Assembly: GCA_964494645.1 (NCBI GenBank) | Contig: CAZBSH010000001.1 | Coordinates: 54,739-118,738 of the forward strand | Direction: 5' to 3' | Source of the DNA: Christensenella sp964494645 | GTDB lineage: Bacteria; Bacillota; Clostridia; Christensenellales; Christensenellaceae | Length of the DNA: 64,000 nucleotides | Position numbers and translations under genes: made by a program | Part shown: in pieces, positions 44,001-51,449 of the stretch | How the letters are laid out: each line of letters opens with the position of its first letter | Position numbering within the stretch: the stretch's first letter is position 1 | Notes under the pieces: generated by a model | What the model saw: the letters and a program-made list of their open reading frames with translations, nothing else | The model's database searches: none | What the model was told of the DNA's origin: nothing

Positions 44001-44149
44001 ATGAGGTTGTGAGGCTGTATGCGGATGAAAGCGCTATTGTGGAAAACTATAAAAAATATCCTGCTTACGTGAAGCGCTTTTTTTCATGCGATAGTGCAAA
44101 AGCCTTTTTTGCAAAATTGTTTCCTATGAAAAAGGAGGAACGAATTTGA
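41009..44149 (+). CDS. Trifunctional methyltransferase-GT2-GT4 protein (WsaE-like architecture)
   Basis: A 1046-residue cytoplasmic protein. Residues ~1-170 are a class I SAM methyltransferase (FTGERFIPSISGEEIEIEHMQRY, then VLDAACGEGYGSALLAEHA). Residues ~225-330 are a coiled coil (VEERNAHIFKLDAHIAELSA). Residues ~400-660 are a GT2 domain (VSIVIPVYNQFEYT, FLNNDTQVEENW, YFEDSDLAFEVRKHGYKV). Residues ~670-1046 are a GT-B domain of GT4 type (KSVLIIDHYVPEYDRDAGSRT, FVGGFAHTPNVDGV, RFGAGIKGKTIEAM). The order matches WsaE of Geobacillus S-layer glycan synthesis, in which one methyltransferase and two rhamnosyltransferases share a chain. It likely elongates and methyl-caps the chain exported by Wzm/Wzt. 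The coiled coil may set chain length. ATG 41009 is chosen; GTG 41000 lies too close to AAGGAG. Confidence 0.88.
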   Translation: MDFTGERFIPSISGEEIEIEHMQRYHFAALSVKDKIVLDAACGEGYGSALLAEHATKVYGIDISEDAVENAREKYKSERLDFRCASIEGIPLEDNSVDCVVSFETIEHVDDKIQHRFMQEIKRVLKPDGFLLMSTPNKRVYTDLVAQENSFHVKEFYMQEFFDFLHLYFKEYKIYSQYFEVCSVIENNGDISATKNSSFAQENAKYFIALCSDVNLNVPLEDSVVISNQNLYVNNALRIVELQGEVEERNAHIFKLDAHIAELSANIENLKSDMQGQADKFTAEKDALVVEKRALITEKSKLLRDVLIFEDKLQLEKEKYENMCIQKQQNYELCMHYKGVAEAIQNSRSYRLTQKFSKVLVPVGSRRRDFLKRFYRIFRPGSKEAPQKQNIYLPKRNHFGKIQAPEFDFVEVSIVIPVYNQFEYTYHCIDSIIKNTAGVKYEIIVADDVSSDRTKVIGKYIKNINVIRNEKNLGFLLNCNHAAKAAKGEYILFLNNDTQVEENWLKPLTDLMKRDRQVGIAGSQLIGSDGLLQEAGGVIWKDATGWNFGLGNPPELPEYNYVKEVDYVSGASLMIRKSLWEEIGGFDTRYEPAYFEDSDLAFEVRKHGYKVVYQPLSKVIHFEGVSNGTSEESGIKSYQKINREKFREKWNSELKKAHFSNAQDVFYARDRSRDKKSVLIIDHYVPEYDRDAGSRTIFQYIEILTDMGYNVKFLGDNFAAKQPYTGMLEQMGVEVLYGEYYCQNWRQWLQENGKYIDYVLLNRPHIARNYIDVIKEYTTAKIAYYVVDLHFLREQRQYEITGNPELLQSSQMWKRVEQDLMDKADVVLTLSIDEKKMIDELLGENKTEINPIFCYSDFDLEPLDVKGKRDILFVGGFAHTPNVDGVIWFLEKILPEIVKEIPDIRFFIVGSNPPEELKKYESNHVRLLGFVDDETLKGLYQTCRVCVIPLRFGAGIKGKTIEAMYNGISIVSTSSGIEGLQDIEQYLCACDDEKRFADEVVRLYADESAIVENYKKYPAYVKRFFSCDSAKAFFAKLFPMKKEERI

Positions 44150-45006
44150 AAATAGCGGTTATGGGATGCGATGGGTTTATTGCTGCCAATATGATTCCTA
44201 AGTTGAAAGAGGAACAGTGGGATGTATTACCTTTATCCAATACGGTATCCGATGAGATTTGTCATATCGATTTGGCAGATTTGGAAGGATTTGATTTTAA
44301 AAAGCTTGATGACGTAGATTGTGTTGTTTTCACAGCGGCGATTTCTTCACCGGATGCGTGCGAAAAAGATTACGATTTTTGTTATCATATCAATGTGCGC
44401 GGGAGCCGAACTTTTATTGAAGAGGCGATCAAGCGCAATACGAAGGTATTGTTCTTTTCGAGTGACGCGGTCTATGGAAACGATTTGAAAAAACCGTTTG
44501 ATGAAAATTCTGAAACGAATCCTATCTCGGCGTACGGAAAAATGAAGCGAGAAATTGAAATGAGCTTTGAAGGTGAGCCGAATTTTAAAGCAATCCGATT
44601 GTCCTATGCCTTTTCAGCAGGGGATAAATTTACAAAATATTATTTATCCTGTGTGAGAGAGCAAAAACAGGCGGAGATTTTTCACCCGTTTTATAGAAGT
44701 ATGATCTGTCTGCGGGATTTGATAAGATTGGTGATTTATCTGATCAAAAATTGGGAGACAACAACACCGCAAATTTTGAATGCTTGCGGGAGTGAACTGG
44801 TGTCGCGAGTACGTGTTGCGGATTTGATCAATCGTCATCTGTCGGTGCAAGGAGAGTATATAATCTCTAAAATGCAGGGAGATTTTTTACGGATTCGTCC
44901 GGAAATCACACAATTGAGTTCGCTCTATCTGCCGGATATTTTTGAAGACTACTATGAACCGTTTGATGTGAAAGCTTTACATGAAATTAAAAATATATTA
45001 TTCTAA
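44146..45006 (+). CDS. NAD(P)-dependent SDR, sugar-nucleotide reductase-like
   Basis: A 286-residue extended SDR with the N-terminal MGCDGFIAANMIPKL (a relaxed form of the GxxGxxG motif), VVFTAAISSPDACEKD, the SSDAVYG serine and the active-site YGKMKREIE. It is similar in length to RmlD/Fcl-type 4-keto reductases. It overlaps the trifunctional gene (TTG start in the upstream stop context) and precedes a GDP-mannose 4,6-dehydratase-like gene. It could therefore reduce the product of that enzyme to a GDP-6-deoxy sugar. The exact substrate (GDP-heptose or GDP-mannose derived) is inference. Confidence 0.82.
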   Translation: MKIAVMGCDGFIAANMIPKLKEEQWDVLPLSNTVSDEICHIDLADLEGFDFKKLDDVDCVVFTAAISSPDACEKDYDFCYHINVRGSRTFIEEAIKRNTKVLFFSSDAVYGNDLKKPFDENSETNPISAYGKMKREIEMSFEGEPNFKAIRLSYAFSAGDKFTKYYLSCVREQKQAEIFHPFYRSMICLRDLIRLVIYLIKNWETTTPQILNACGSELVSRVRVADLINRHLSVQGEYIISKMQGDFLRIRPEITQLSSLYLPDIFEDYYEPFDVKALHEIKNILF

Positions 45007-45041
45007 GGTAAATATGATAAGGACAAAGGAGAGATAGAAAA

Positions 45042-46052
45042 ATGGCTACGGCTTTTATAACCGGGATAACCGGTATGGTAGGATCGCACTTGGCGGATTA
45101 TTTGATTGCGAACACAGATTGGGATATTTGTGGATTGATTAGGTGGAGAAGTCCTCTTGACAATATCAGCCACTTGATCGAAGATATCAACAATAAGAAA
45201 CGGATCAGGCTGGTGTATGGAGACCTAAACGATGTGGTGTCTTTAGAGCATGCCGTAGAGCAGGCAAAGCCGGACTATGTTTTTCATCTGGCGGCGCAAA
45301 GTTTTCCGCGCACTAGTTTTGAAGCGCCTATTGATACAATGAATACCAATATTCTGGGAACGAGCAGGCTACTGGAAGCGATTAAGAAATCTTCCTATCA
45401 CCCGGTGATTCATGTTTGTGCTTCATCTGAGGTTTTTGGGCGTGTTCCAAAAGAGAAGCTGCCAATCAATGAAGAATGCACATTCCATCCGGCTTCACCC
45501 TATGCGATTTCTAAGGTCGGAACAGATTTGCTGGGAAGGTATTATGCGGAAGCTTATGATATGACAGTGATGACAACGCGTATGTTTACGCATACGGGAC
45601 CGAGACGTGGCGATGTATTTGCGGAATCGACGTTTGCAAAGCAGATTGCTATGATCGAAAAGGGAATCATTCCGCCTGTTGTCAAAACAGGGAATTTGGA
45701 TTCGTTGCGTACATGGGCAGATGTTCGCGATGCAGTGCGCGCTTATTATATGTTGGTGACTGTCAATCCGATCCCGGGTGAGTATTACAATATTGGCGGT
45801 GCGTATACATGTTCGGTACGCGAAATGCTGGATACGCTTGTTTCGATGTCTACGGCGAAAGATAAGATAAAAGTTGAGACGGACCCTGAAAGGCTTCGCC
45901 CGATCGACGCTGATCTGCAGGTGCCGGATACCACAAAATTTAAAGAGCACACAGGATGGCAACCTGAAATACCTTTTGAAACGACGATGAAAGATCTTCT
46001 GAACTATTGGCGTGGACGTGTCGCGCATGGGGATAAGTTTTTGACCAGGTAA
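45042..46052 (+). CDS. GDP-mannose 4,6-dehydratase-like enzyme
   Basis: A 336-residue extended SDR of the GMD family. It has FITGITGMVGSHLADYLI, the family motif HLAAQSFPRTSFEAP, CASSEVFG and the catalytic YAISK in SPYAISKVGTD. Standard GMD makes GDP-4-keto-6-deoxymannose for GDP-fucose or GDP-rhamnose. Homologues such as DmhA of Yersinia dehydrate GDP-D-glycero-D-manno-heptose instead. This gene is followed without a break by the four GDP-heptose genes, so the heptose substrate is attractive. AAAGGAGAGA precedes the ATG. Residues that separate mannose from heptose specificity cannot be judged here. Confidence 0.88.
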   Translation: MATAFITGITGMVGSHLADYLIANTDWDICGLIRWRSPLDNISHLIEDINNKKRIRLVYGDLNDVVSLEHAVEQAKPDYVFHLAAQSFPRTSFEAPIDTMNTNILGTSRLLEAIKKSSYHPVIHVCASSEVFGRVPKEKLPINEECTFHPASPYAISKVGTDLLGRYYAEAYDMTVMTTRMFTHTGPRRGDVFAESTFAKQIAMIEKGIIPPVVKTGNLDSLRTWADVRDAVRAYYMLVTVNPIPGEYYNIGGAYTCSVREMLDTLVSMSTAKDKIKVETDPERLRPIDADLQVPDTTKFKEHTGWQPEIPFETTMKDLLNYWRGRVAHGDKFLTR

Positions 46053-46069
46053 GCGAATAAGGAGAGGTT

Positions 46070-47101
46070 ATGGTTTTCAGATCAAAGGCTCCATTAAGGC
46101 TCGGCTTTGCGGGTGGAGGAACGGATGTTTCTCCTTATTGTGACGAGTACTCCGGATGTGTATTGAATATCACGATTAATCTGTATGCGTATTGTACGAT
46201 CGAGCCGCTTGAAAACGGCAGGATCGAGTTTGTGGCACCGGATAGAAACGAACGTTTTGAAGGAAACAGTGTGCCGCAGCTTGTGGTAGACGGAGAACTA
46301 CCGCTGCATAAAGGCTTGTATAATAGGATTGTCAAGGATTACAATAACGGTCAACCACTATCTTTTCGAATGACCACATATTCAGACGCGCCGGCGGGAA
46401 GCGGACTGGGGTCTTCTTCAACAATGGTCGTCGCGATGCTTAAGGCATATATGGAATGGCTTAATCTGCCGCTGGGAGAATACGACATGGCATCTCTTGC
46501 GTATATTGTAGAGCGGAAGGATGTGGGGCTGTCGGGTGGAAAACAAGACCAATATGCGGCAACCTTTGGAGGTCTTAATTTTATTGAATTTTATGACAAT
46601 GACAGAGTGATTGTCAATCCGTTAAGGATTAAAAACTGGATTAGGAATGAATTGGAAAATTCGTTGGTTCTTTATTATCTGGGTGTATCACGTGATTCGG
46701 CGCATATTATTGATGAGCAGATGCGGAGTACAAGCAAAAAGGGAACAAAAAATCTAGAAGCCATGCATGAACTCAAAAAATCCGCCTATGTCATGAAGGA
46801 GGCAATTCTGAAAGGAGACTTTGATTCGTTTGCAGCGTGTTTGCGAAGTGGATGGGAATCGAAGAAGAGGACCTCATCGGTCATAAGCAGTCCGGAGATT
46901 GAGCGCGCTTATGATTTTATTATGCATAACGGTGGGAAGGCGGCAAAAATTTCAGGAGCCGGCGGCGGCGGGTTTATGATGATTATCTGTGATCCCAAAA
47001 ATCGTATGCATTTGGAACAAAAGCTGAGCGAACTGGGAGGCAAGGTATATATGCCGAGCTTTACGGAAAAGGGAACGCAGGCATGGACTTTGTACGAATA
47101 A
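46070..47101 (+). CDS. hddA: D-glycero-alpha-D-manno-heptose 7-phosphate 1-kinase
   Basis: A 343-residue GHMP-superfamily kinase that phosphorylates C1 of D-glycero-D-manno-heptose 7-phosphate with ATP. The start VFRSKAPLRLGFAGGGTDVSPY is diagnostic of the HddA/fucokinase-like group. The ATP-binding glycine-rich loop is SDAPAGSGLGSSSTMVVAML, and a C-terminal AKISGAGGGGFMMI follows. It lies between the dehydratase-like gene and gmhA with short gaps and its own AAGGAGAGG site. The alpha configuration leads to the GDP, not the ADP, heptose pathway. Confidence 0.93.
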   Translation: MVFRSKAPLRLGFAGGGTDVSPYCDEYSGCVLNITINLYAYCTIEPLENGRIEFVAPDRNERFEGNSVPQLVVDGELPLHKGLYNRIVKDYNNGQPLSFRMTTYSDAPAGSGLGSSSTMVVAMLKAYMEWLNLPLGEYDMASLAYIVERKDVGLSGGKQDQYAATFGGLNFIEFYDNDRVIVNPLRIKNWIRNELENSLVLYYLGVSRDSAHIIDEQMRSTSKKGTKNLEAMHELKKSAYVMKEAILKGDFDSFAACLRSGWESKKRTSSVISSPEIERAYDFIMHNGGKAAKISGAGGGGFMMIICDPKNRMHLEQKLSELGGKVYMPSFTEKGTQAWTLYE

Positions 47102-47117
47102 AAGGAGAAAACATTTT

Positions 47118-47702
47118 ATGAAAAGTTATATCAAAAAGCAGATCGCAGATTCGATTGAAGTAAAGCAGGCACTTTTAGATAGTGAAGAAATCGTTCAGGC
47201 GATAGAAGACGTTGCAAAAAAGATGATTGATGTCTATAGAAGCGGTGGAAAGGTATTGATTGCGGGAAATGGTGGCAGCGCAGGGGATGCGCAGCATATG
47301 GCAGGCGAACTGATCAATCGGTTCTATTTTGATAGAAAAGGTTTGCCATGTATTGCTCTGACGACAGATACTTCGACTATGACGGCAATATCCAACGATT
47401 ATAGCTTTGATATTGTATTTAGAAAGCAAATTGAAGCGAATGGAAATGCGGGAGATATGTTTTTTGGGATATCTACGTCGGGCGGAGCAAACAATATTAT
47501 GGAAGCAGTGGCTGAAAGCCGTGAAAAAGGTATGGTTACGGTATGCATGACGGGTGCTAAGCCGTGTGCTTTGCACGATGCATGTGATTATGCTTTAAAA
47601 GCACCGTCGCAAGAAACCCCCAGAATACAAGAGTGTCACATTCTGATGATACATATGATTTGTGCCATTGTGGAGCGGGAAATTTTTGGAGAGGGTTTCT
47701 GA
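47118..47702 (+). CDS. gmhA: Sedoheptulose-7-phosphate isomerase
   Basis: Converts sedoheptulose 7-phosphate into D-glycero-D-manno-heptose 7-phosphate, the first step of heptose synthesis. The 194-residue SIS-domain protein carries GNGGSAGDAQHMAGELINRF, the TTDTSTMTAISNDY segment, SGGANNIMEAV and a C-terminal ECHILMIHMICAIVERE. These match GmhA. It sits 16 bases after hddA with AAAGGAGAA before the ATG. The carbon source is the pentose phosphate pathway. Confidence 0.95.
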   Translation: MKSYIKKQIADSIEVKQALLDSEEIVQAIEDVAKKMIDVYRSGGKVLIAGNGGSAGDAQHMAGELINRFYFDRKGLPCIALTTDTSTMTAISNDYSFDIVFRKQIEANGNAGDMFFGISTSGGANNIMEAVAESREKGMVTVCMTGAKPCALHDACDYALKAPSQETPRIQECHILMIHMICAIVEREIFGEGF

Positions 47703-47704
47703 AA

Positions 47705-48400
47705 TTGAACACGGCGATTATCTTAGCGGGAGGCTTTGGAACAAGACTACGACACATATTGCCGGATGTGCCTAAGCCAATGGCAGATATAAACGGGAAA
47801 CCTTTTTTAGAGTATATTTTGCTTGACTTGTTAAAAAATGGTATTCAAACAGGCATTCTGGCAACCGGATATAAACGTGAAGTGATTAAAGAATATTTTG
47901 GCAGCGCGTATTGCGGTATGGAGCTTCTTTACTCAGAAGAAACGACCCCTTTGCTCACAGGTGGTGCAATTAAAAAGGCGCTGAGCCTAACAGGGGAACA
48001 GCAAGTATTTGTTATAAACGGAGATACGTATTTTTCGCCGGATTTGCAAGCGATGCGCGAAAGCTATTTCGAAAAAGAAGCAGAACTGATGGTAGCGTCT
48101 AAATTGATGTTTGATTTCGAGCGTTATGGAACATTAGAAACGGATATCAACAACAGGATATTGTGTTTTCAGGAAAAAAAACCTATGCGGCAGGGATACA
48201 TCAATGGCGGTGTTTATTTAATGGATAGAGGTTTGCTCGATCATATCGATCAAACAGCTTTTTCATTTGAATCGGATTTTATGGAAAAGGAAGTAGCGCG
48301 GCGACAGTTTTTTAGTTTTCCAAGTGATGGCTATTTTATTGACATCGGTGTCCCGGAGGATTATGACAAAGCGCGTCGAGAGATGAATTTTTGCTTATGA
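47705..48400 (+). CDS. hddC: D-glycero-alpha-D-manno-heptose 1-phosphate guanylyltransferase
   Basis: Makes GDP-D-glycero-alpha-D-manno-heptose from the heptose 1-phosphate and GTP. The 231-residue nucleotidyltransferase opens with TAIILAGGFGTRLRHILPDVPKPMADI, has FVINGDTYFSPDL for metal binding and ends SFPSDGYFIDIGVPEDYDKAR. TTG 47705 follows the gmhA stop by two bases, with GGAGAGG upstream. The earlier in-frame ATG at 47633 lies inside gmhA and is rejected. Its stop overlaps gmhB. Confidence 0.92.
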   Translation: MNTAIILAGGFGTRLRHILPDVPKPMADINGKPFLEYILLDLLKNGIQTGILATGYKREVIKEYFGSAYCGMELLYSEETTPLLTGGAIKKALSLTGEQQVFVINGDTYFSPDLQAMRESYFEKEAELMVASKLMFDFERYGTLETDINNRILCFQEKKPMRQGYINGGVYLMDRGLLDHIDQTAFSFESDFMEKEVARRQFFSFPSDGYFIDIGVPEDYDKARREMNFCL

Positions 48401-48897
48401 AAAGGGCGTTGTTCTTGGATCGTGACGGCACGATCAATTTTGATTATCACTATGTACATTCAGCAGATCAGTTTGTTTTTATTCCGGGTATTGTTGAGTT
48501 GATTAAAAAATTCAATGAGGCCGGCTGGCTGGTTATTGTCGTTACGAACCAGGCCGGCGTGGCGCGTGGTTACTATGACGAAAAAACAGTGCAAGATCTG
48601 CATCGATGGGTAGATCGGCAGTTGGAAAAGCAAAATGCTCGTATTGATGCATGGTATTATTGTCCGCATCATCCGGAATATGGGGTGGGAAAATATAAAA
48701 AAGAATGTCATTGCAGAAAGCCGGATACGGGAATGATCGAAGAGGCGATGAGGGATTTTGATATTGATATACCGCATTCGATCATGTATGGTGACAAACC
48801 ATGGGATGTGGAATGCGGTGAGCGTATGGGGATGAAAGGGATTCTGTTTGAAGGCGAAAAACACGAATTTGACTGTCTCGATGCATATATGGTATAA
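48397..48897 (+). CDS. gmhB: D-glycero-D-manno-heptose 1,7-bisphosphate 7-phosphatase
   Basis: A 166-residue HAD phosphatase that removes the C7 phosphate of heptose 1,7-bisphosphate. The nucleophile motif is FLDRDGTINFDY and a late Asp motif occurs in MYGDKPWDVE. The zinc loop typical of GmhB is visible as CPHHPEYG...CHCRKP. ATG 48397 overlaps the hddC stop. With hddA, gmhA and hddC it completes the GDP-heptose pathway known from S-layer glycan synthesis in Aneurinibacillus and from Yersinia and Campylobacter capsules. Confidence 0.94.
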   Translation: MKRALFLDRDGTINFDYHYVHSADQFVFIPGIVELIKKFNEAGWLVIVVTNQAGVARGYYDEKTVQDLHRWVDRQLEKQNARIDAWYYCPHHPEYGVGKYKKECHCRKPDTGMIEEAMRDFDIDIPHSIMYGDKPWDVECGERMGMKGILFEGEKHEFDCLDAYMV

Positions 48898-48924
48898 GAT
48901 TAGCGGGAATACTGCATAAAAGTA

Positions 48925-48952
48925 TTGATTTATTGAATAATATGTGTATAAT
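48925..48952 (+). promoter_or_regulatory. Promoter of the amino acid transporter, with dyad at the -10
   Basis: TTGATT (48925-48930), a 16-bp spacer, then TATAAT (48947-48952). The -10 lies in a perfect dyad GTATAATTATAC (48946-48957), which could be an operator. Confidence 0.65.
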
Positions 48953-48994
48953 TATACATAAAGAATTTTAAATATTAGATTTCTGGAGGAAAAC

Positions 48995-49858
48995 ATGAAA
49001 AAGATTTTGGGTTTAGTATTGGCGGTAATGATGTGCGCCGCGGTTTTTGCGGGCTGTTCCGCTCCGGCAGGAGAGCCTTCTACGCCTGCGGAAACAGCGG
49101 AGGAGTCGGCGATTCCTTCGGTAGCGGGGGATCCTGCAGCTGCCGGCAATACAGTGGATAAGATCAAGGAGGCAGGGCAATTGGTGCTTCTTACGAATGC
49201 GCAGTTCCCGCCGTATGAGTATCTTGGCGATGACAATAAGCCAGCCGGCGTGGATATTGATATTGCGCAGAAGATCGCAGATGAACTTGGCGTTGAGTTG
49301 AAGGTCGTGGATATGGACTTTGACGGCTTGGTCCCGGCGCTCAATGGCGGAAAAGGCGATTTTGTTGCGGCAGGTTTTACAATCACAGAAGAGCGTAAAC
49401 AGAGTGTGGATTTTTCTGACCCGTATGCGACATCTACACAGATGGTTATCGTAACAAAGGATGGTCCGAAGGTAGCAGAGGCATCGGTAGAGGCGCTTGC
49501 AGGCAAGACAATTGGTGTGCAGCTCGGTACGACGGGTGATTTGTTCGTTTCCGACGAGATAGAAGGCGCTACGGTTAAGACATACAAGAGTGCGATCGAA
49601 GCAGGTATGGACCTTGCAAACGGAAGATTGGACGCGGTTGTTGTTGATCAATTACCGGCGCAAAGTATTGTTGCAAGCAATGACAAGCTGATGGTATATG
49701 ATGAGGTTCTGACAACAGAGCAATATGCAATGGCTGTTAGAAAAGGCGATACGGCACTTCTTGAAGTGATCAATAAAGTGTTGGGGGACATGAAGGACGG
49801 CATGACTGACTTGACGCAGAAGCATTTTGATGCATATTCGGGAACGCCTGCCGCATAA
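48995..49858 (+). CDS. Polar amino acid ABC transporter, substrate-binding lipoprotein
   Basis: A 287-residue family 3 extracellular solute-binding protein. A lipobox (AAVFAGC, Cys near residue 20) anchors it. A Pro/Ala/Glu spacer is followed by the two-lobed binding fold with QFPPYEYLGDDNKPAGVDIDIAQKIA, VDMDFDGLVPALNGGKGDFVAAGFTITEERKQSVDFSDPY and a lobe-2 signature KTIGVQLGTTGDLF. The Arg in TEERKQ normally binds the amino acid carboxylate. It is first in a three-gene transporter set but is followed by a terminator, which would make its mRNA more abundant than that of the membrane parts. The exact amino acid cannot be predicted. Confidence 0.94.
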   Translation: MKKILGLVLAVMMCAAVFAGCSAPAGEPSTPAETAEESAIPSVAGDPAAAGNTVDKIKEAGQLVLLTNAQFPPYEYLGDDNKPAGVDIDIAQKIADELGVELKVVDMDFDGLVPALNGGKGDFVAAGFTITEERKQSVDFSDPYATSTQMVIVTKDGPKVAEASVEALAGKTIGVQLGTTGDLFVSDEIEGATVKTYKSAIEAGMDLANGRLDAVVVDQLPAQSIVASNDKLMVYDEVLTTEQYAMAVRKGDTALLEVINKVLGDMKDGMTDLTQKHFDAYSGTPAA

Positions 49859-49880
49859 GCAAGGGAATGGATCTATCATA

Positions 49881-49920
49881 AAAAAGTTCGCGGAAGAAAT
49901 TTGTGCCGCGAACTTTTTTT
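49881..49920 (+). terminator. Terminator between binding-protein and permease genes
   Basis: A perfect 13-bp stem (AAAAAGTTCGCGG, 49881-49893, with CCGCGAACTTTTT, 49906-49918) ends in a T-run. It would end most transcripts after the binding-protein gene. Confidence 0.9.
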
Positions 49921-49932
49921 TTCTGTAAAGTA

Positions 49933-49941
49933 TGGTATAAT
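49933..49941 (+). promoter_or_regulatory. Extended -10 promoter for the permease and ATPase genes
   Basis: TGGTATAAT (49933-49941) is a perfect extended -10. No good -35 is visible because the terminator T-run lies there. It restarts transcription just after the terminator. Confidence 0.6.
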
Positions 49942-49981
49942 ATACAATGCTTATACATTTCTGGGGGTAAAGCGTGATGGG

Positions 49982-49997
49982 TAACGCAAATGCGTTA
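49982..49997. promoter_or_regulatory. Perfect dyad, possible operator
   Basis: TAACGCA and TGCGTTA form a perfect 7-bp inverted repeat around AA, between the internal promoter and the likely permease start at 50016. A repressor site or a hairpin in the leader is possible. Confidence 0.4.
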
Positions 49998-50015
49998 TTC
50001 TGTGGGGAGAACGAT

Positions 50016-50714
50016 ATGTTTGATAATCTGGGACAGCAAATTTATAATACATTGATAGCCAACGACCGGTGGACGATGTTCCTCGACGGGTTGCTGGTCA
50101 CGTTGATGATTGCGGGAATCGCTGTGCTGATGGGGGTTGCGATAGGTTCTTTGGTTGCGATCGCTAAAGTTAACGCAATGCGTAACAAGCGTTTGAAGTG
50201 GCTGAATGTGATTTGCGATATTTATTTGACAGTGATCAGGGGAACGCCTGTACTCGTGCAACTGTTGATTATGTATTATCTTGTGTTTGCGGCTGCGCCA
50301 ATTGAAATGGCTCCGTATGTTGCGGCGCTTGCGTTTGGTATCAACAGCGGCGCGTATGTTGCGGAAATTGTTCGGTCAGGCATTATGGCAGTGCCAAAGG
50401 GCCAGATGGAAGCGGGGCGTTCGCTCGGGCTTACAAACGGTATGACGATGCGTACGATTATTTTTCCGCAGGCGATCAAGAATATATTGCCTGCGCTTGG
50501 TAATGAATTTATCGTGTTGTTTAAAGAAACATCTATCGTTGGTTATGTTGCGGTCATGGATTTGACTCGTGCGGCGGAGCTTGTCCGTTCGAGGACGTTG
50601 GATGCATTTGTGCCTCTGATTTTTATTGCGCTTGTATATCTTGGAATCGTTATGCTGATTACATGGGTGTTACGGAAATTAGAAAAACGTCTTGCGCTTT
50701 CAGATGCCAGATAG
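50016..50714 (+). CDS. Polar amino acid ABC transporter, permease
   Basis: A 232-residue membrane protein with about five helices, of the HisM/GlnP type. TMFLDGLLVTLMIAGIAVLMGVAIGSLVAIAKV opens the membrane part. The EAA loop that contacts the ATPase is EAGRSLGLTNGMTMRTIIFPQAIKNILPALGNEF. ATG 50016 is favoured, with GGGGAG 6 bases ahead; a GTG at 49974 in frame would add 14 residues and cover the dyad at 49982. It would import a polar amino acid with the binding protein upstream and the ATPase 9 bases downstream. Confidence 0.93.
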   Translation: MFDNLGQQIYNTLIANDRWTMFLDGLLVTLMIAGIAVLMGVAIGSLVAIAKVNAMRNKRLKWLNVICDIYLTVIRGTPVLVQLLIMYYLVFAAAPIEMAPYVAALAFGINSGAYVAEIVRSGIMAVPKGQMEAGRSLGLTNGMTMRTIIFPQAIKNILPALGNEFIVLFKETSIVGYVAVMDLTRAAELVRSRTLDAFVPLIFIALVYLGIVMLITWVLRKLEKRLALSDAR

Positions 50715-50723
50715 GAGCCGAAT

Positions 50724-51449
50724 ATGATTAGTGTAAAGAATCTATATAAGGAATTTAATGGGAATCCGGTACTGAGGGGAATTGATGAAAGCATTGAGCG
50801 CGGCGAAAAGGTCGTTATTGTAGGACCTTCCGGGAGTGGGAAATCTACCTTTTTGCGCTGTCTCAATATGTTGGAGGTGCCGACAAGCGGTGAAATTTGG
50901 TTCGAAGGCAAACTGTTAACGGCTAAAGCAACAAACATTGATCAGATCCGGCAAAAAATGGGAATGGTTTTTCAACAGTTTAATTTGTTCCCGCATAAGA
51001 CGGTGGGGCAGAATATTATGCTTGCGCCGCTGAAGTTAGGTCTGATGACAGACGATGAGGCGCAGGAACGCGCGGAAATGTTGTTGAAAAGGATCGGTCT
51101 TGCTGATAAAATAAATTCGTATCCGGCACAGCTTTCGGGTGGGCAGCAGCAGCGTGTGGCAATTGTACGCGCGTTAGCGATGAACCCGGATGTGATGTTA
51201 TTTGATGAACCGACATCTGCGCTTGATCCAGAGATGGTTGGTGAGTTACTGGACTTTATGCATACGCTGGCTGATGAAGGGATGACGATGGTTGTCGTAA
51301 CGCATGAGATGGGTTTTGCAAAAGAGGTTGCGACGCGTTGTCTGTTTATGGACGAAGGTAAGATTTTAGAACAGGCGCCACCGCAGGAATTTTTTGGGAA
51401 TCCACAAAATCTAAGACTGCAAGATTTTCTTTCCAAGGTGTTGATTTGA
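50724..51449 (+). CDS. Polar amino acid ABC transporter, ATP-binding protein
   Basis: A 241-residue ABC ATPase of the GlnQ/HisP type. Walker A is GPSGSGKSTF, the signature is YPAQLSGGQQQRVAIVRALA, Walker B is DVMLFDEPTSALDPEM and the switch histidine is in VVVTHEMGFA. Q-loop: GMVFQQFNLFPHKT. It completes the three-part importer with the permease just upstream. All catalytic motifs are intact. Confidence 0.96.
   Translation: MISVKNLYKEFNGNPVLRGIDESIERGEKVVIVGPSGSGKSTFLRCLNMLEVPTSGEIWFEGKLLTAKATNIDQIRQKMGMVFQQFNLFPHKTVGQNIMLAPLKLGLMTDDEAQERAEMLLKRIGLADKINSYPAQLSGGQQQRVAIVRALAMNPDVMLFDEPTSALDPEMVGELLDFMHTLADEGMTMVVVTHEMGFAKEVATRCLFMDEGKILEQAPPQEFFGNPQNLRLQDFLSKVLI

Noticed and set aside
47633..47704. 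N-terminal extension of hddC
   Set aside because: It overlaps gmhA by 70 bases and lacks similarity to the family start. TTG 47705 directly precedes the conserved LAGGFGTR.
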